This document shows positions 17,161 to 26,741 of a stretch of DNA of 64,000 nt, one piece after another. The first letter of the stretch is position 1; every line of letters begins with the position of its first letter. This DNA comes from Bradyrhizobium diazoefficiens. GTDB lineage: Bacteria; Pseudomonadota; Alphaproteobacteria; Rhizobiales; Xanthobacteraceae. A model generated the notes under the pieces. It saw nothing but the letters and a program-made list of their open reading frames with translations, had not been told where the DNA came from and made no database searches. Location of the stretch: NCBI RefSeq assembly GCF_016612535.1, contig NZ_JAENXS010000001.1:1513501-1577500 (forward strand), read 5' to 3'. A program made the position numbers and the translations under genes.

Positions 17161-18324
17161 CTAGCCCACTCTTCGGCCTCTCGTTGCCCGTGAATAGGCG
17201 AGGCCCGATCTCTCTAGAATAGGTGAGTAGCACGTTTCAAAGTCAACTTCGCCGCCAATCCTTGACATATAGTCGACGATTTCTTGAGCTCGCGAATCAT
17301 CTACCTTTAACGGCATAGCGTGATTTTCCTCGTTGATGAGACATGGGAAAAATCCAACCGATATCATCTCAGGTCCTTCGAAATCGCAGGCGGCGACCAT
17401 CGTCATGCGAGCGTCAGGATGGAATGGCGACAAGGGAAAGCCCTCGCGTGGATAGATCGCGTACTCCCCAATCGCCTTCAGTTTTTCCAGCTCATGGCCA
17501 TTGTGAATGACGTCGAGGCCTGGCAGATCGAAAACGAAATGACCGAGGCCGTAGAATATAGGCTTACCCTCGTGAAACTCGATACCGCGCAGGAAATGAT
17601 GATGATGCCCTAGGACCACGTCAGCACCTGCCTCAATGGAAATACGGCCAAGAGTCCGTTCGTATTCGGTCAAGTAAACGGGCCTGGCGGCCTGCCCCCA
17701 ATGGTGACTGACGACGACGACATCTACCCTGCTGCGCAGATCCCGGATCAGCGACTTCAGGAGCTCGACGTCTTCGGGAAACGGGAAAGTCCTAACTGCG
17801 GGCACTACGCCCGGTTCGACATGACCATAAGACCACTCAGGAATGAAATAATGTGAATGAACTCGCATAGCGGCGAGCCCGGGCTTCGATCTGCGAGCGT
17901 CATAGCCGACGGGATAGACGGACGAGAAACCGAGAAAGCCGATTCTAGTGCCGTGTTGCTCGACAACAGCGGCTGCTGTTGCTTCGGCCAGGTTTGCCCC
18001 AGCGCCGACGGTCTTGATCCCCTGCGAATGAAGTAAGTTCAAGGTGTCGGCCAGCCCCTCGTGCCCCGCATCAATAATGTGATTATTCGCGACCGCCATC
18101 ACGTCAAATCCAGCTTCGCCGAGCGCGCTTCCATTCAATTTCGGCGCGATAACTTGCCAGCCAGAACTGGGCGCAAAATGCGGATGATCGGTAAACACGC
18201 CTTCGCAATTACCGAATACGACATCGATCTTATGCAGCAAATCGTTGGAACCGAAGAACGCATCGTTCGGCTTCTTGCGATTGACGAAGACGTCGCCGAC
18301 GGCTCCCAAAGTCCAAACACCCAA
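17161..18324 (-). CDS. CapA/PgsA-family metallophosphoesterase-fold protein
   Basis: A 387-residue protein of the CapA family (poly-gamma-glutamate synthesis type, calcineurin-like fold). It shows the ordered motifs GAVGDVFVNR at the N-terminus, FGNCEGVFT, VMAVANNHIIDAGHEG, VVVSHHWGQ and VVLGHHHHFLRGIEFHEGKPIFYGLGHFVFD. There is no signal peptide or membrane segment, so it is probably cytoplasmic and not a capsule assembly factor. The start is a TTG at 18324 with AGGAG six bases upstream; no in-frame ATG fits better. It is the last gene of operon 3, 244 bp behind the M81 peptidase gene. In this catabolic setting a hydrolytic role on a gamma-glutamyl or phosphorylated substrate is possible but unproven. 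Confidence 0.8.
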   Translation of the reverse strand: MGVWTLGAVGDVFVNRKKPNDAFFGSNDLLHKIDVVFGNCEGVFTDHPHFAPSSGWQVIAPKLNGSALGEAGFDVMAVANNHIIDAGHEGLADTLNLLHSQGIKTVGAGANLAEATAAAVVEQHGTRIGFLGFSSVYPVGYDARRSKPGLAAMRVHSHYFIPEWSYGHVEPGVVPAVRTFPFPEDVELLKSLIRDLRSRVDVVVVSHHWGQAARPVYLTEYERTLGRISIEAGADVVLGHHHHFLRGIEFHEGKPIFYGLGHFVFDLPGLDVIHNGHELEKLKAIGEYAIYPREGFPLSPFHPDARMTMVAACDFEGPEMISVGFFPCLINEENHAMPLKVDDSRAQEIVDYMSRIGGEVDFETCYSPILERSGLAYSRATRGRRVG

Positions 18325-18568
18325 TACGATCTCCTAATTATTGAGGTCTGCGGAATTACCGCTAGTTTGATTCTGACGATTCCCGCCTGCAGCGGCGGCC
18401 GATTTGCGACATGCCCCTTCGCGCGCGCCCTTTCATCGCTCCGGATGGCGCGGTTCTCGGGTCCTAGCAAGCGTGCCGCTAAACTCCGAAGAAGCGCGAG
18501 CAGGAATGCCTCGCCTCGAAATTGGATTCCAAGTCCGCCTATCGAGGTCGGTTCGGTGACGTGCCTCG

Positions 18569-20038
18569 TCAGAAGATGAGGCCAGGGCTAGTAGCTCCAT
18601 CGAGCGGCCAGATTGGGCGATTGATCCGTCGGTAAGGAATCTTGCGATAATCGAGGCTCGCCAGTCCATCACTTTCGACATTGATCATCTTCGCAGCGAT
18701 CGGACCATCGGCCGTCATGAGAGGCCTCGCGGACTTGAGAACCACGATCTTCTTGGTAAGAGGGTCGATACCGACGTTACGGAAAAGCTCCAAGCCTGTG
18801 CTCGCAGTGCGGTTACTGACAAGCAGGACTTCGATGCCGCCCACTCGTATCGCGGCGCAATCACCAAGCAAACCCCGGCGCGGACCAAAGGTTTGCCAGC
18901 AATCGGCTTTCAGGCCAACCACAGTCACCATCGCGTCAATCGGGAGTCCAGAGCTCGGACCAATCTTGCCGCCCAAGCGTAAAGGAAACTCGGCGTCCTC
19001 GCCCGCATCAAAGCAGAGCCGTACCGCGATTGGGTCCCAGATGGGACCTACCGCGGCACTCTCGACACCGCGCTCAATGAGACGGCGCAAGATGTTCGTG
19101 TTGTCGGACGGCGCACCACTCCCGGCACTGTCGGCAGCATCCGTGATCACAACTGGCGGGTCATTGCATTCAAGGGCCGCGCTGATTCCGTCGTCGATGG
19201 AGTAATATTGCGGCAAGTTCTTGCCGCGCATAGAAATGAACTCCTCGCCAATGATAGTAGCGAGTGCGTCGCCCTTCGCTTTGTCCTTGTCCATGGTGAC
19301 CAGAATGCGGCCGGATAGGTCCGGCACATCGCCCCAAGGAAAGCAATGGCAGATAGAGATCGAGAGCACCCCGTCCTTGCCTTCCATCGCCTTAATTCGA
19401 TCGACGAAGCCGCGCATCGGCGGCACGGTGGTTAGACAAAGTTGAATTTGTCGGCAGTCATAAAGAGACATAACCGGCTTGATTTCTCCCCGCAGCGTCT
19501 TCAGCACGAGATCAAGCACCTCCTCGGCGCGTTCGACCATGTCGGTGTGAGGATACTCCTTGTAAAGGACTATTACGTCAGCGAGTTCCACCCGTTTGAC
19601 GCTGAGATGACAATGCGGATCGAGTTCGACGCCTATGACACATTTCGGGCCGACGAGGGCGCGCACGCGCTCCAATATGTCGCCTTCAACGTCCTCATAA
19701 CCGTGAGCCACCATAGCGCCATGAAGGCCGAGCAGCACGCCGTCTACGGGAAGCGCCGCCTTGAGCTGACTCAGGATCTCATCGCGCATGAACTCATAGT
19801 CGCGCTGCTTGGTGGTGCCCCCGAGAGAAGCGGCGAAGCAACTTCCTTCAATGAGCGTGAAGCCCTCAGCGGCTGCCCTTTGGCGCGCGACCCAGAGTGG
19901 CTCCGTACAGAAAAGCGGCGTCTCTTCCGGGTGCTCGCCGGGCCTAAGGAAGACGCACTCTTTGTAAGAATTGAGGCTGGTCGGAAGAGGAGAGAAAGGA
20001 TTCGTTTCCGTGGCAAGTGTAGCGGCGAACAAGCGCAT
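18569..20038 (-). CDS. mlrC: M81-family metallopeptidase (MlrC-like)
   Basis: A 489-residue homologue of the microcystin-degradation protein MlrC. The N-terminal MRLFAATLATETNPFSP block, the metal-binding segments GLHGAMVAHGYEDVEGDIL, ELDPHCHLS and YKEYPHTDMVERA, and the C-terminal MlrC domain (ITDAADSAGSGAPSDNT, then GLKADCWQTFGPRRG) are all present. The ATG at 20038 has GGGAGA upstream. Members outside the microcystin pathway are found with amidase and hydantoinase clusters in Rhizobiales and are probably general amide/peptide hydrolases; that is the likely role here. It follows RidA in operon 3. Confidence 0.85.
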   Translation of the reverse strand: MRLFAATLATETNPFSPLPTSLNSYKECVFLRPGEHPEETPLFCTEPLWVARQRAAAEGFTLIEGSCFAASLGGTTKQRDYEFMRDEILSQLKAALPVDGVLLGLHGAMVAHGYEDVEGDILERVRALVGPKCVIGVELDPHCHLSVKRVELADVIVLYKEYPHTDMVERAEEVLDLVLKTLRGEIKPVMSLYDCRQIQLCLTTVPPMRGFVDRIKAMEGKDGVLSISICHCFPWGDVPDLSGRILVTMDKDKAKGDALATIIGEEFISMRGKNLPQYYSIDDGISAALECNDPPVVITDAADSAGSGAPSDNTNILRRLIERGVESAAVGPIWDPIAVRLCFDAGEDAEFPLRLGGKIGPSSGLPIDAMVTVVGLKADCWQTFGPRRGLLGDCAAIRVGGIEVLLVSNRTASTGLELFRNVGIDPLTKKIVVLKSARPLMTADGPIAAKMINVESDGLASLDYRKIPYRRINRPIWPLDGATSPGLIF

Positions 20039-20107
20039 TGAAGAGTCTCCCGGTTCTTGTGGCACGTCAATTCCGTTCCGGAACGGACGAAGATGCTGAC
20101 AGCTCGG

Positions 20108-20524
20108 TCATCCCTTGTTTTCCGACTTCTCGAGTGGCGCGTATGCGATCACCTCGACTTCAATCCTTATTTCGGGCCATGATAGTGCGGCGACGATAAC
20201 GCCCGTGTGAGGTGGCCGATGGTCACCGAAATATTCCAAACGCGCTCTCGTCACTGCCTCTCGGTCGTTTCCATCTATCAAGATGGTGTTGACCTTAACA
20301 ACATCACGACGTGTTACGCCCACATGAGCGAGCACGCGGTCGATATTGCGATAGATCTGTTGTGCCTGCTTATAAGGATCGTCAGGCGCCACCCAGTTTC
20401 CGTTCTCGTCCTGTGCGATCTGGCCGGCCAAGAAGATGAGATCTCCTGCCCTTGAGGCGTGCTCATAGTTGACCCCCGGAAACACATCCTTCGGGCTGGA
20501 AAGAACGACGTGTGCCTTCTTCAT
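20108..20524 (-). CDS. RidA/YjgF-family enamine/imine deaminase
   Basis: A 138-residue Rid protein. RidA enzymes hydrolyse reactive 2-aminoacrylate-type imines made by PLP enzymes. The family pattern is visible: YEHASRAGDLIFLAGQIAQDENG, a middle helix segment IYRNIDRVLAHVGVTRRDVVKVN, and the C-terminal RIEVEVIAYAP in which the arginine/glutamate pair sits at the active site. The ATG at 20524 follows CTGGAG. It lies between the aminotransferase and the MlrC gene in operon 3, which fits clean-up of an imine intermediate. Confidence 0.87.
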   Translation of the reverse strand: MKKAHVVLSSPKDVFPGVNYEHASRAGDLIFLAGQIAQDENGNWVAPDDPYKQAQQIYRNIDRVLAHVGVTRRDVVKVNTILIDGNDREAVTRARLEYFGDHRPPHTGVIVAALSWPEIRIEVEVIAYAPLEKSENKG

Positions 20525-20590
20525 CAAGATCTCCAGGGATAGCTGGTAAGCGCAACAGATAGGCGGCTCATATTCCCATATCGGATCGGG

Positions 20591-21439
20591 CTAGCAGCCG
20601 ATTGACTGGAGGAACGCCTCGTGGAGTTTTGTTGTAAGTTCACCCACCTGGCCGTCTCCAACTTTCCGTCCGTCGATAGAGGTGACCGGCGTCACGAGGT
20701 GTGTCGCGCCTGTGATAAACGCCTCTCGAGACGCAAGAGCCTCGTCCAAACTGAACGCGCGCTCGTTCACCCTTAGGTCTAGAGATTTGCAAAGAGACAA
20801 CAGTGCGTCCCGAGTGCAGCCTGCCAAAATTTGTTGCGAAAGAGGATGAGTGACGATGGTCCCGTCGCGGTCAACTATATAGGTGTTCGTCGAGCCGCCT
20901 TCAGTCACTAGTCCGCGAGAGACAAGCCACACCTCATCGCAGCCTTTGGACCTGGCTTCCACCTTTGCCAACACTTGGTAGAGGAGCTGATTGCTTTTGA
21001 AGTCGCAGCGCCCCCATCGCAAGTCATCCGCCGAACACACCGCGATCCCGTGATAAGCGGCTCCACGTTTGACAATCGTTATCCTGTTGACGCTCAATAT
21101 GACCGTCGGCGTCAGGCGGTCCTCATATGTAAACGTGCGCTCGCCAACCCCACGCGTCACCTGGATGTAAACGAAACCCTCCTGTAAATCGGTGAGCCGG
21201 ATTAACTCGGCGACCCGATCATCAAGTTTCGTCCAAAACTGGTCTGGCACGTCAAGGCGAATTGCCTGCAACGCTCGCTTCATGCGCGCGCGATTCAAGG
21301 ACCAGTTGATCATACGGTGCCCCACAACGACACATACGTCGTAGATGCTATCCGCAAAGGTTAAACCGCGATCGAAGACAGAAATCTTCGCTTCCGAGGC
21401 TGGCATGAACTCGCCGTTGAGGCATACGAGATCCTTCAC
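20591..21439 (-). CDS. Class-IV PLP aminotransferase, D-amino-acid transaminase-like (copy 1)
   Basis: A 282-residue fold-type-IV aminotransferase of the branched-chain/D-amino-acid transaminase family. Features are the N-terminal VCLNGEFMPASEAKISVFDRGLTFADSIYD, the RGVGERTFTY loop, the catalytic lysine in CDFKSNQLL, and GLVTEGGSTNTYIV. The GTG at 21439 is chosen because CGGAG lies six bases upstream and because it aligns exactly with the start of the paralogue at 26718; an ATG at 21463 is the alternative. It is the first gene of operon 3, behind the operator at 21506-21527. The two copies align without gaps and look clearly more than half identical. Confidence 0.87.
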   Translation of the reverse strand: MKDLVCLNGEFMPASEAKISVFDRGLTFADSIYDVCVVVGHRMINWSLNRARMKRALQAIRLDVPDQFWTKLDDRVAELIRLTDLQEGFVYIQVTRGVGERTFTYEDRLTPTVILSVNRITIVKRGAAYHGIAVCSADDLRWGRCDFKSNQLLYQVLAKVEARSKGCDEVWLVSRGLVTEGGSTNTYIVDRDGTIVTHPLSQQILAGCTRDALLSLCKSLDLRVNERAFSLDEALASREAFITGATHLVTPVTSIDGRKVGDGQVGELTTKLHEAFLQSIGC

Positions 21440-21505
21440 AGCCAACTCCGATCTATTTCGCATGGATCTTTATTTTGCCCACTTTGGGTCGCCTTCTTGA
21501 TCATA

Positions 21506-21527
21506 ACATACCGCGTATGCGTTACGT
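21506..21527 (-). promoter_or_regulatory. 22-bp operator, site 1 (operon 3)
   Basis: ACATACCG-N6-CGTTACGT, an imperfect inverted repeat with 8-bp arms, about 65 bp upstream of the aminotransferase start. On the minus strand TTGACT (21552-21547) lies 17 bp from TTACGT, which overlaps the operator, so a bound repressor would block the promoter. The same element occurs at 27673 and 35701. Confidence 0.65.
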
Positions 21528-21588
21528 AACTGTGCTTAACCGCCGGAGTCAAGATGATTTGGCAGGGAAAGTTTGTAAGCTCGATAAG

Positions 21589-23361
21589 CTAAGCGAGCGA
21601 CTCCGGGCGGACATTCTGAGCCAACGATCTTGATTTCCACCACGTCAGATAAAGCACGAGCAACCAAAGTGCCGGCAGAAGCGTGAGCAAGGAACCCACT
21701 GCAGCAATCGTCGGATCGATTTGATTGCTTATGTTCTCGTACATTTTGAGCGGTAATGTTCTTATCGAAAATCCGCTGACAAGGGATGTGATGATGACCT
21801 CGTCAAAGGAGTGAATGAAAGCAAATACCGCGCCGCCAACAATGCCCGGCAAAATAAGTGGAACAGTCACCCTTCGGAATGTTGTTATCGGTCCCGCGCG
21901 CATGCTCATCGCCGCCTGCTCCAACCGCCGATCAAAATTCGCCAAAGTGGCGGAGACAATTACAAATACGTAGGCAATCGCCCCAACGCTATGCGCAATA
22001 ACCACCCCCGATATCGTTCCGATCAGTCCCAACCTGACCAAGCCAAAATAGATCACGACGCCAACGACAATAATGGGAAAGGTGATCGGAGTAAGGATAA
22101 CCATGGTCAACAATGATCGGACACGGGTAACTGTACGATTGAGACCGAACGCCGCAAGCGTTCCAACACTTGCCGAGACCAAGGCGACCGATAGCCCGAT
22201 TTGGAGGCTTACCATGAGGGCACTGGTCCAGCTGGGGTCTGCGAAAAAGGTTTCATACCACCGCAGCGAAAAGCCAGAGGGCGGAAACTCAAGAACTGCC
22301 GCTGGGCTGAATGACATCGCGATCACGATAAGGCCAGGAACCTGAAGGAAAAGCATCACCAATGTCAGAAACAGTGCTCCGACCGGAGTCGACCAATGTA
22401 TGACTTCGGCTGGTCGATAAAGTTCGATTCGCCACCGTTTTGCTCTATGATGGGCAGCGAATTCATTCAGCCACAGAGCCACTCTACGTGCTCGCTGGAG
22501 CCTTTTTCGCTTCGTCAGTTCAATGGCGCCGTGGCTACCCCCTCCGGAAAGATCTAGCCCAAAAATGAATAGCGCGACTGCAGCGGCGGCCAACAAGATG
22601 AATGCCGAGGCGGCCACAGGTGCCAAATTAACCGAGGTCGAAAGTTGAGTGGCAATGAAATTGGACAGCATGACATCCCGAAGTCCACCGAGCGCTGCCG
22701 GCGTGATGTAGAACCCCAAACAAATCACGAAGACAAGCAATACCCCGCTGCGCACACCTGGTAGGCTGAGCGGAAGATAGACTCTGAAAAACGCTGCGAA
22801 AGGACGTGCCCCCATGCTGCGCGCCGCAGCCATCAACGACTTGTCTATGCCCACCATCACGCTGAGAAGCGGCAGAATGAATATCGGAAGCATGATATGG
22901 ACCATACCGATATAGACGGCTAGACGGTTATACAGGAGTGGCAGCGGGTGCGAAATTAGCCCCAGGCCGAGTAGCGACTGGTTGATTAGCCCGTGGTCTC
23001 CAAGTATCACCACCCACGCGTAAGTGCGCACCAAGGCGCTGGTAAGCCACGGAATGAACACCAATACGGTGAGCACCACTCGCACTTTTTTCGAGGCGCC
23101 GGCGATGAGATATGCTGTCGGATATCCTATGATGAGACACAGCAGCGTGGCGATAATGCTGATTTCTATCGTCTGAAGCAGAACCCGGCGATTTGCGCTG
23201 TCACCGAAGAAAGCCTCGTAGTTGACGAGCGAAAGCGCGGGCGCGTTCAGACTTGTCAAGAACAGTTGAACGATGGGAACGCCAACTGCAATCAAAAGGA
23301 TTGCGATGGCAGGCACCGTGAGCAAGATCGGCATGCGACCCAAATTGTTGAGTATTCTCAT
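21589..23361 (-). CDS. Fused ABC transporter permease (PotB+PotC in one chain)
   Basis: A 590-residue membrane protein with two complete BPD_transp_1 permease halves. Each has the EAA-type cytoplasmic loop: AARSMGARPFAAFFRVYLPLSLPGV in the first half and AAMSMRAGPITTFRRVTVPLILPGI in the second. A charged linker of about 50 residues (around residues 280-330) joins them. In most spermidine/putrescine-type importers these are two proteins, PotB and PotC; here they are fused, as in FbpB/ThiP-type permeases. It is the last gene of the importer, 16 bp behind the ATPase gene. The start is ATG at 23361. Confidence 0.87.
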   Translation of the reverse strand: MRILNNLGRMPILLTVPAIAILLIAVGVPIVQLFLTSLNAPALSLVNYEAFFGDSANRRVLLQTIEISIIATLLCLIIGYPTAYLIAGASKKVRVVLTVLVFIPWLTSALVRTYAWVVILGDHGLINQSLLGLGLISHPLPLLYNRLAVYIGMVHIMLPIFILPLLSVMVGIDKSLMAAARSMGARPFAAFFRVYLPLSLPGVRSGVLLVFVICLGFYITPAALGGLRDVMLSNFIATQLSTSVNLAPVAASAFILLAAAAVALFIFGLDLSGGGSHGAIELTKRKRLQRARRVALWLNEFAAHHRAKRWRIELYRPAEVIHWSTPVGALFLTLVMLFLQVPGLIVIAMSFSPAAVLEFPPSGFSLRWYETFFADPSWTSALMVSLQIGLSVALVSASVGTLAAFGLNRTVTRVRSLLTMVILTPITFPIIVVGVVIYFGLVRLGLIGTISGVVIAHSVGAIAYVFVIVSATLANFDRRLEQAAMSMRAGPITTFRRVTVPLILPGIVGGAVFAFIHSFDEVIITSLVSGFSIRTLPLKMYENISNQIDPTIAAVGSLLTLLPALWLLVLYLTWWKSRSLAQNVRPESLA

Positions 23362-23377
23362 ACCAGTTCACCCCCGA

Positions 23378-24475
23378 TCAGGCTGCGACGAAGCGGACGT
23401 CTGAACGCCGCCAATCCAGTCGAACCTCATCTCCGTAGGAAAAGACATCTTGCTCCGAATCGACATGTTGACGCACCAGGATCGCGCCGGCGCCCACACG
23501 TACGCGATACTTTCGCAGCGGGCCTGCGTATATCATGTCCTCAACGGTACCTGTGACCGATTGTCTTTGATCGGGGCTCGGCGGTGATGCCGAAAGTGCC
23601 GACAAGCTGATCCGTTCCGGCCGGATCATGGCAATAGCACCGTTGGGGTGCGGGATGCCCGCTTCCACCTTTATCCCGCAACTCTCCAGGAAATTGGCTT
23701 CACCAAGAAAATTGGCCACAAATCTTGTTGCCGGTTGATCGTAGAGCACTTCGGGCGTCCCGGATTGTTCAATTCGACCATCGCGCATTACAACGACACG
23801 GTCGGATAAGGTCAGCGCTTCCTCCTGATCGTGTGTCACGCAGACCGTGGTGATGCCGAATTCCTTGTGAAGGCTCTTTATCTCGCCCTGCATCTGTTCC
23901 CGAAGGTTACGATCAAGAGCACCAAGCGGCTCATCCAGCAGGAGGACCGGAGGATCGGCAATCAGCGCACGCGCAAGAGCTACCCGTTGCTGCTGGCCGC
24001 CACTTAGCTGGCTTGGCATCCGCTCGCCATGCTCGCCAAGATGTACGAGGCTAAGTATGCGGTCTACCCGCGTTGAACGCTCGCTCGACCTCATACCCCG
24101 CATTTCAAGGGGAAACTCGAGATTCCGCCGCACGCTCAAGTGCGGAAACAATGCGTAGCTTTGGAATACGATACCCTGATCGCGCCGATATGCGGGTACC
24201 GTTGCCACCGATTTTCCGGCGACGAGGATGTCCCCCTTGGTGGGAGACGCAAATCCCGCGAGCAACATCAGCGTGGTGGTTTTTCCCGACCCACTGGGAC
24301 CGAGGATCGTTAAGAACTCGCCCCTCCCCACTGATAGCGACAGGTCTTTGACAGCAGCGATCGTACCGTACAACTTCGTAACGTTGCGGAACTCGATCTG
24401 AATATTCTCACACAACTTTTCCGACGGTCCCTCGCCTGAAATTGGCTGGTCCGTCTTTTCAAATGGCAAACCCAC
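23378..24475 (-). CDS. Spermidine/putrescine-type ABC transporter ATP-binding protein (PotA-like)
   Basis: A 365-residue ATPase with Walker [12 protein letters not shown]-loop around [15 protein letters not shown], signature [15 protein letters not shown], Walker [14 protein letters not shown] and the H-loop [13 protein letters not shown]-terminal TOBE domain follows (IRPERISL... [20 protein letters not shown]). The frame opens at 24610, but the GTG at 24475 has TGGAGA upstream and gives the usual length. It pairs with the PotD-like receptor and the fused permease. The importer class handles polyamines and also some amino-acid-like or opine-like amines. Confidence 0.87.
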   Translation of the reverse strand: MGLPFEKTDQPISGEGPSEKLCENIQIEFRNVTKLYGTIAAVKDLSLSVGRGEFLTILGPSGSGKTTTLMLLAGFASPTKGDILVAGKSVATVPAYRRDQGIVFQSYALFPHLSVRRNLEFPLEMRGMRSSERSTRVDRILSLVHLGEHGERMPSQLSGGQQQRVALARALIADPPVLLLDEPLGALDRNLREQMQGEIKSLHKEFGITTVCVTHDQEEALTLSDRVVVMRDGRIEQSGTPEVLYDQPATRFVANFLGEANFLESCGIKVEAGIPHPNGAIAMIRPERISLSALSASPPSPDQRQSVTGTVEDMIYAGPLRKYRVRVGAGAILVRQHVDSEQDVFSYGDEVRLDWRRSDVRFVAA

Positions 24476-24631
24476 GACTGAATCTCCAATGCGACCGGAA
24501 GCAGACCGACATCGGCCCATCTTCCCTACCGGAGGAGGACCCAGACCATCGACGACGCTCCTAAGTAGCGAACACCGACTATTTGCCTTGCCATTACGTG
24601 CGGATGGCAAGGCAGCTTATTTCTTAGTTAG

Positions 24632-25714
24632 CTATTCCAGAATCCACTGGTTCCAACGCTTGTTGAGCCGGTCGCGGTTAGTCATTCCGTCCGGCCCGAC
24701 TTCCGCGTACCATTTCAGATCCTGGAAATAACCCTGTTTCAAGTACTCGGGGTAGGTACAAAGCTTGCGCGCTATCTTGTCATCAAGGAATTCATAGGCC
24801 TTGCGATTCGTGGGTGCCTGAGGATAAAGCTTGGCAAAGGCCGCTTGTCGGTCGGAGCGCAGAGCGAGCGCGATAAACTTTTGCGCATTCTCCGCATTCG
24901 GGCTGCCTTTCGGGATCGCCAAATAATCGGAATATAGTTTCGCTTGATTCCTGACAATCTCGATGGGCGAACCGTGATCCATCAAGAACACCGCGCGTCC
25001 ATCATAGCAGTCGGCCAGATCGGCCACACCGTCACGCATTATCTGCAAGATTTCCGAGCCGTTCATCCACCATTTCCGCACATGTGGCTTAATTTTATTC
25101 AAGCTTGCCACAGCTCGTTCCACATCGATGGGATACAGCTTATCGACCGGTACACCGTCCGCCAGCAGCGCCTCTTCCCACGGAGCCCAGTTCACCGACG
25201 GGAGCGAACGGTTGCCGGGGAACTTCTCGACGTCCCAGAAATCACTCCAGGTGTTCGGGCGCGGCTTATCCGCGGGAAAACTCTTGGTGTTGTAAACCTG
25301 GTTCAACGAGACAACGTAAGGACCAACGCCATAGGGATGCTTGCATCGCTCAATAATGCCATCCAGTTCCTCCTTTTTGTAGATCGAGTAGTCGATCTTT
25401 TCGAGGTAACCCTCCCTCGCGAATTGTTCGGGCAAACCCATGATGACGACATCAACGGTAACGCTCTTGGTCGTTACCATCATGGGAATTTGTGCTGGGT
25501 CGATGTTCTGGGTTATTGGCGTAACCTTGACACCGGTTTCCGCTTCGAAGGGTTTGACGTAGGCTTCGACAAATGCCTTGCCGAAATCGCCGCCGCCTAC
25601 GATTACTCTCAATTCGTTCGTGGCCGCACGGCTGGGGCTGACCCCAAACGCACCAACCGCCGCAGCGGACGAGGTGGCAAGCATGAGACGTCTACGATTG
25701 ATGAGAAATGTCAT
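24632..25714 (-). CDS. Extracellular solute-binding protein, PotD-like, with Tat-type signal
   Basis: A 360-residue periplasmic receptor of the PotD/type-2 binding-protein family. The N-terminus INRRRLMLATSSAAAVGAFG has an arginine cluster before a hydrophobic stretch ending ...SRA, consistent with a twin-arginine signal. Family blocks include ELRVIVGGGDFGKAFVEAYVKPFEAETGVKVTP and PYGVGPYVVSLNQVYNTKSF. The ATG at 25714 has GGAGGAG eight bases upstream. A 156-bp gap separates it from the ATPase gene. The ligand is unknown; an amine or amino-acid derivative is inferred from the class and the neighbours. Confidence 0.87.
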   Translation of the reverse strand: MTFLINRRRLMLATSSAAAVGAFGVSPSRAATNELRVIVGGGDFGKAFVEAYVKPFEAETGVKVTPITQNIDPAQIPMMVTTKSVTVDVVIMGLPEQFAREGYLEKIDYSIYKKEELDGIIERCKHPYGVGPYVVSLNQVYNTKSFPADKPRPNTWSDFWDVEKFPGNRSLPSVNWAPWEEALLADGVPVDKLYPIDVERAVASLNKIKPHVRKWWMNGSEILQIMRDGVADLADCYDGRAVFLMDHGSPIEIVRNQAKLYSDYLAIPKGSPNAENAQKFIALALRSDRQAAFAKLYPQAPTNRKAYEFLDDKIARKLCTYPEYLKQGYFQDLKWYAEVGPDGMTNRDRLNKRWNQWILE

Positions 25715-25869
25715 TGGCCGTTCTCCTCCATTGGTCAGATCTTGTTTGGGTCGATCGACAATCACGTTGAGTCAGAACTCAATTCGTTCGTGCATTCGTA
25801 AGAAGCAATTATCAAGGGGCCTCTGTTTTCGTTTGACGACCGCGTCGCGAACGACAGCGAGGACCTTTG

Positions 25870-26718
25870 TCAGCAACCTATTGATTGCAAGAACGCTTCA
25901 TGCAGGTCGGCCGTGAGCGGACCTATTTTCCCATCTCCAACTTTCTTTCCGTCGATGATAGTCACCGGCGTCACAAAGTGGATTGCGCTCGTTATAAATG
26001 CCTCCCGAGCAGTGAGCGCCTCTTCGAGGCCGAACGCTCGCTCGTCCACATTGATACGCCTGGATTTGCAGAGCGAAAGCAGCGCATCTCGGGTGCAGCC
26101 CGCTAGAATTTCTTGAGAGATCGGCCGGGTAACGATGGTGCCATCGCGCTGAACGATGTATGCGTTAGTCGAGGCTCCCTCCGTCACCATTCCTGCGGAG
26201 ACGAGCCAAGCTTCCTGGCATTGCTTTGACTTCGCCTCCATCTTGGCCATCACCGGATAGAGCAGCTGCGTAGTCTTGATATCGCGCCGCCCCCATCTGA
26301 GATCTTCGACCGAGCACACGGCGATTCCTCGATACGCGTGGCCTCGCTTAACGATGTTAGTCCTGCAGACACTCAGGATGACTGTGGGCGTCATGTTGTC
26401 GTCGTAAGTGAAGACACGTTCGCCCACGCCGCGTGTTACCTGAAGGTAGACGTATCCCTCACGCAGATCATTGAGCTTGATTAACTCAGTGGCGCGCTCG
26501 TCGAGTTCATTCCAGAAGCGATCCGGCACGCAAAGGGTGATCTCCTTCAGCGAGCGCTGTATGCGGGCACGATTGAGAGGCCAATTGATGAGGCGGCCAG
26601 CAACAACGGGGCAGCAATCATAGATGCTATCTCCGAAGGTGAGACCGCGGTCGAAGATCGATATTTTGGCCTCCGCCGCTGGCACGAATTGACCATTGAG
26701 GCACACGATCTCCGTCAT
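25870..26718 (-). CDS. Class-IV PLP aminotransferase, D-amino-acid transaminase-like (copy 2)
   Basis: A 282-residue paralogue of the enzyme at 20591-21439, aligned without gaps by eye. It has VCLNGQFVPAAEAKISIFDRGLTFGDSIYD, the RGVGERVFTY loop and the catalytic lysine in RDIKTTQLL. The two copies end in the identical sequence LHEAFLQSIGC. The frame extends to 26925, but the ATG at 26718 has a strong GGAGG four to five bases upstream. It sits between the aldo/keto reductase and the PotD-like receptor, so operons 2 and 3 each carry one copy. Differences near the active site (DIKTT versus DFKSN, CCPVV versus VCVVV) may mean different side-chain preference. Confidence 0.87.
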   Translation of the reverse strand: MTEIVCLNGQFVPAAEAKISIFDRGLTFGDSIYDCCPVVAGRLINWPLNRARIQRSLKEITLCVPDRFWNELDERATELIKLNDLREGYVYLQVTRGVGERVFTYDDNMTPTVILSVCRTNIVKRGHAYRGIAVCSVEDLRWGRRDIKTTQLLYPVMAKMEAKSKQCQEAWLVSAGMVTEGASTNAYIVQRDGTIVTRPISQEILAGCTRDALLSLCKSRRINVDERAFGLEEALTAREAFITSAIHFVTPVTIIDGKKVGDGKIGPLTADLHEAFLQSIGC

Positions 26719-26741
26719 TCTCACCTCCATCTTGCTCTCGT

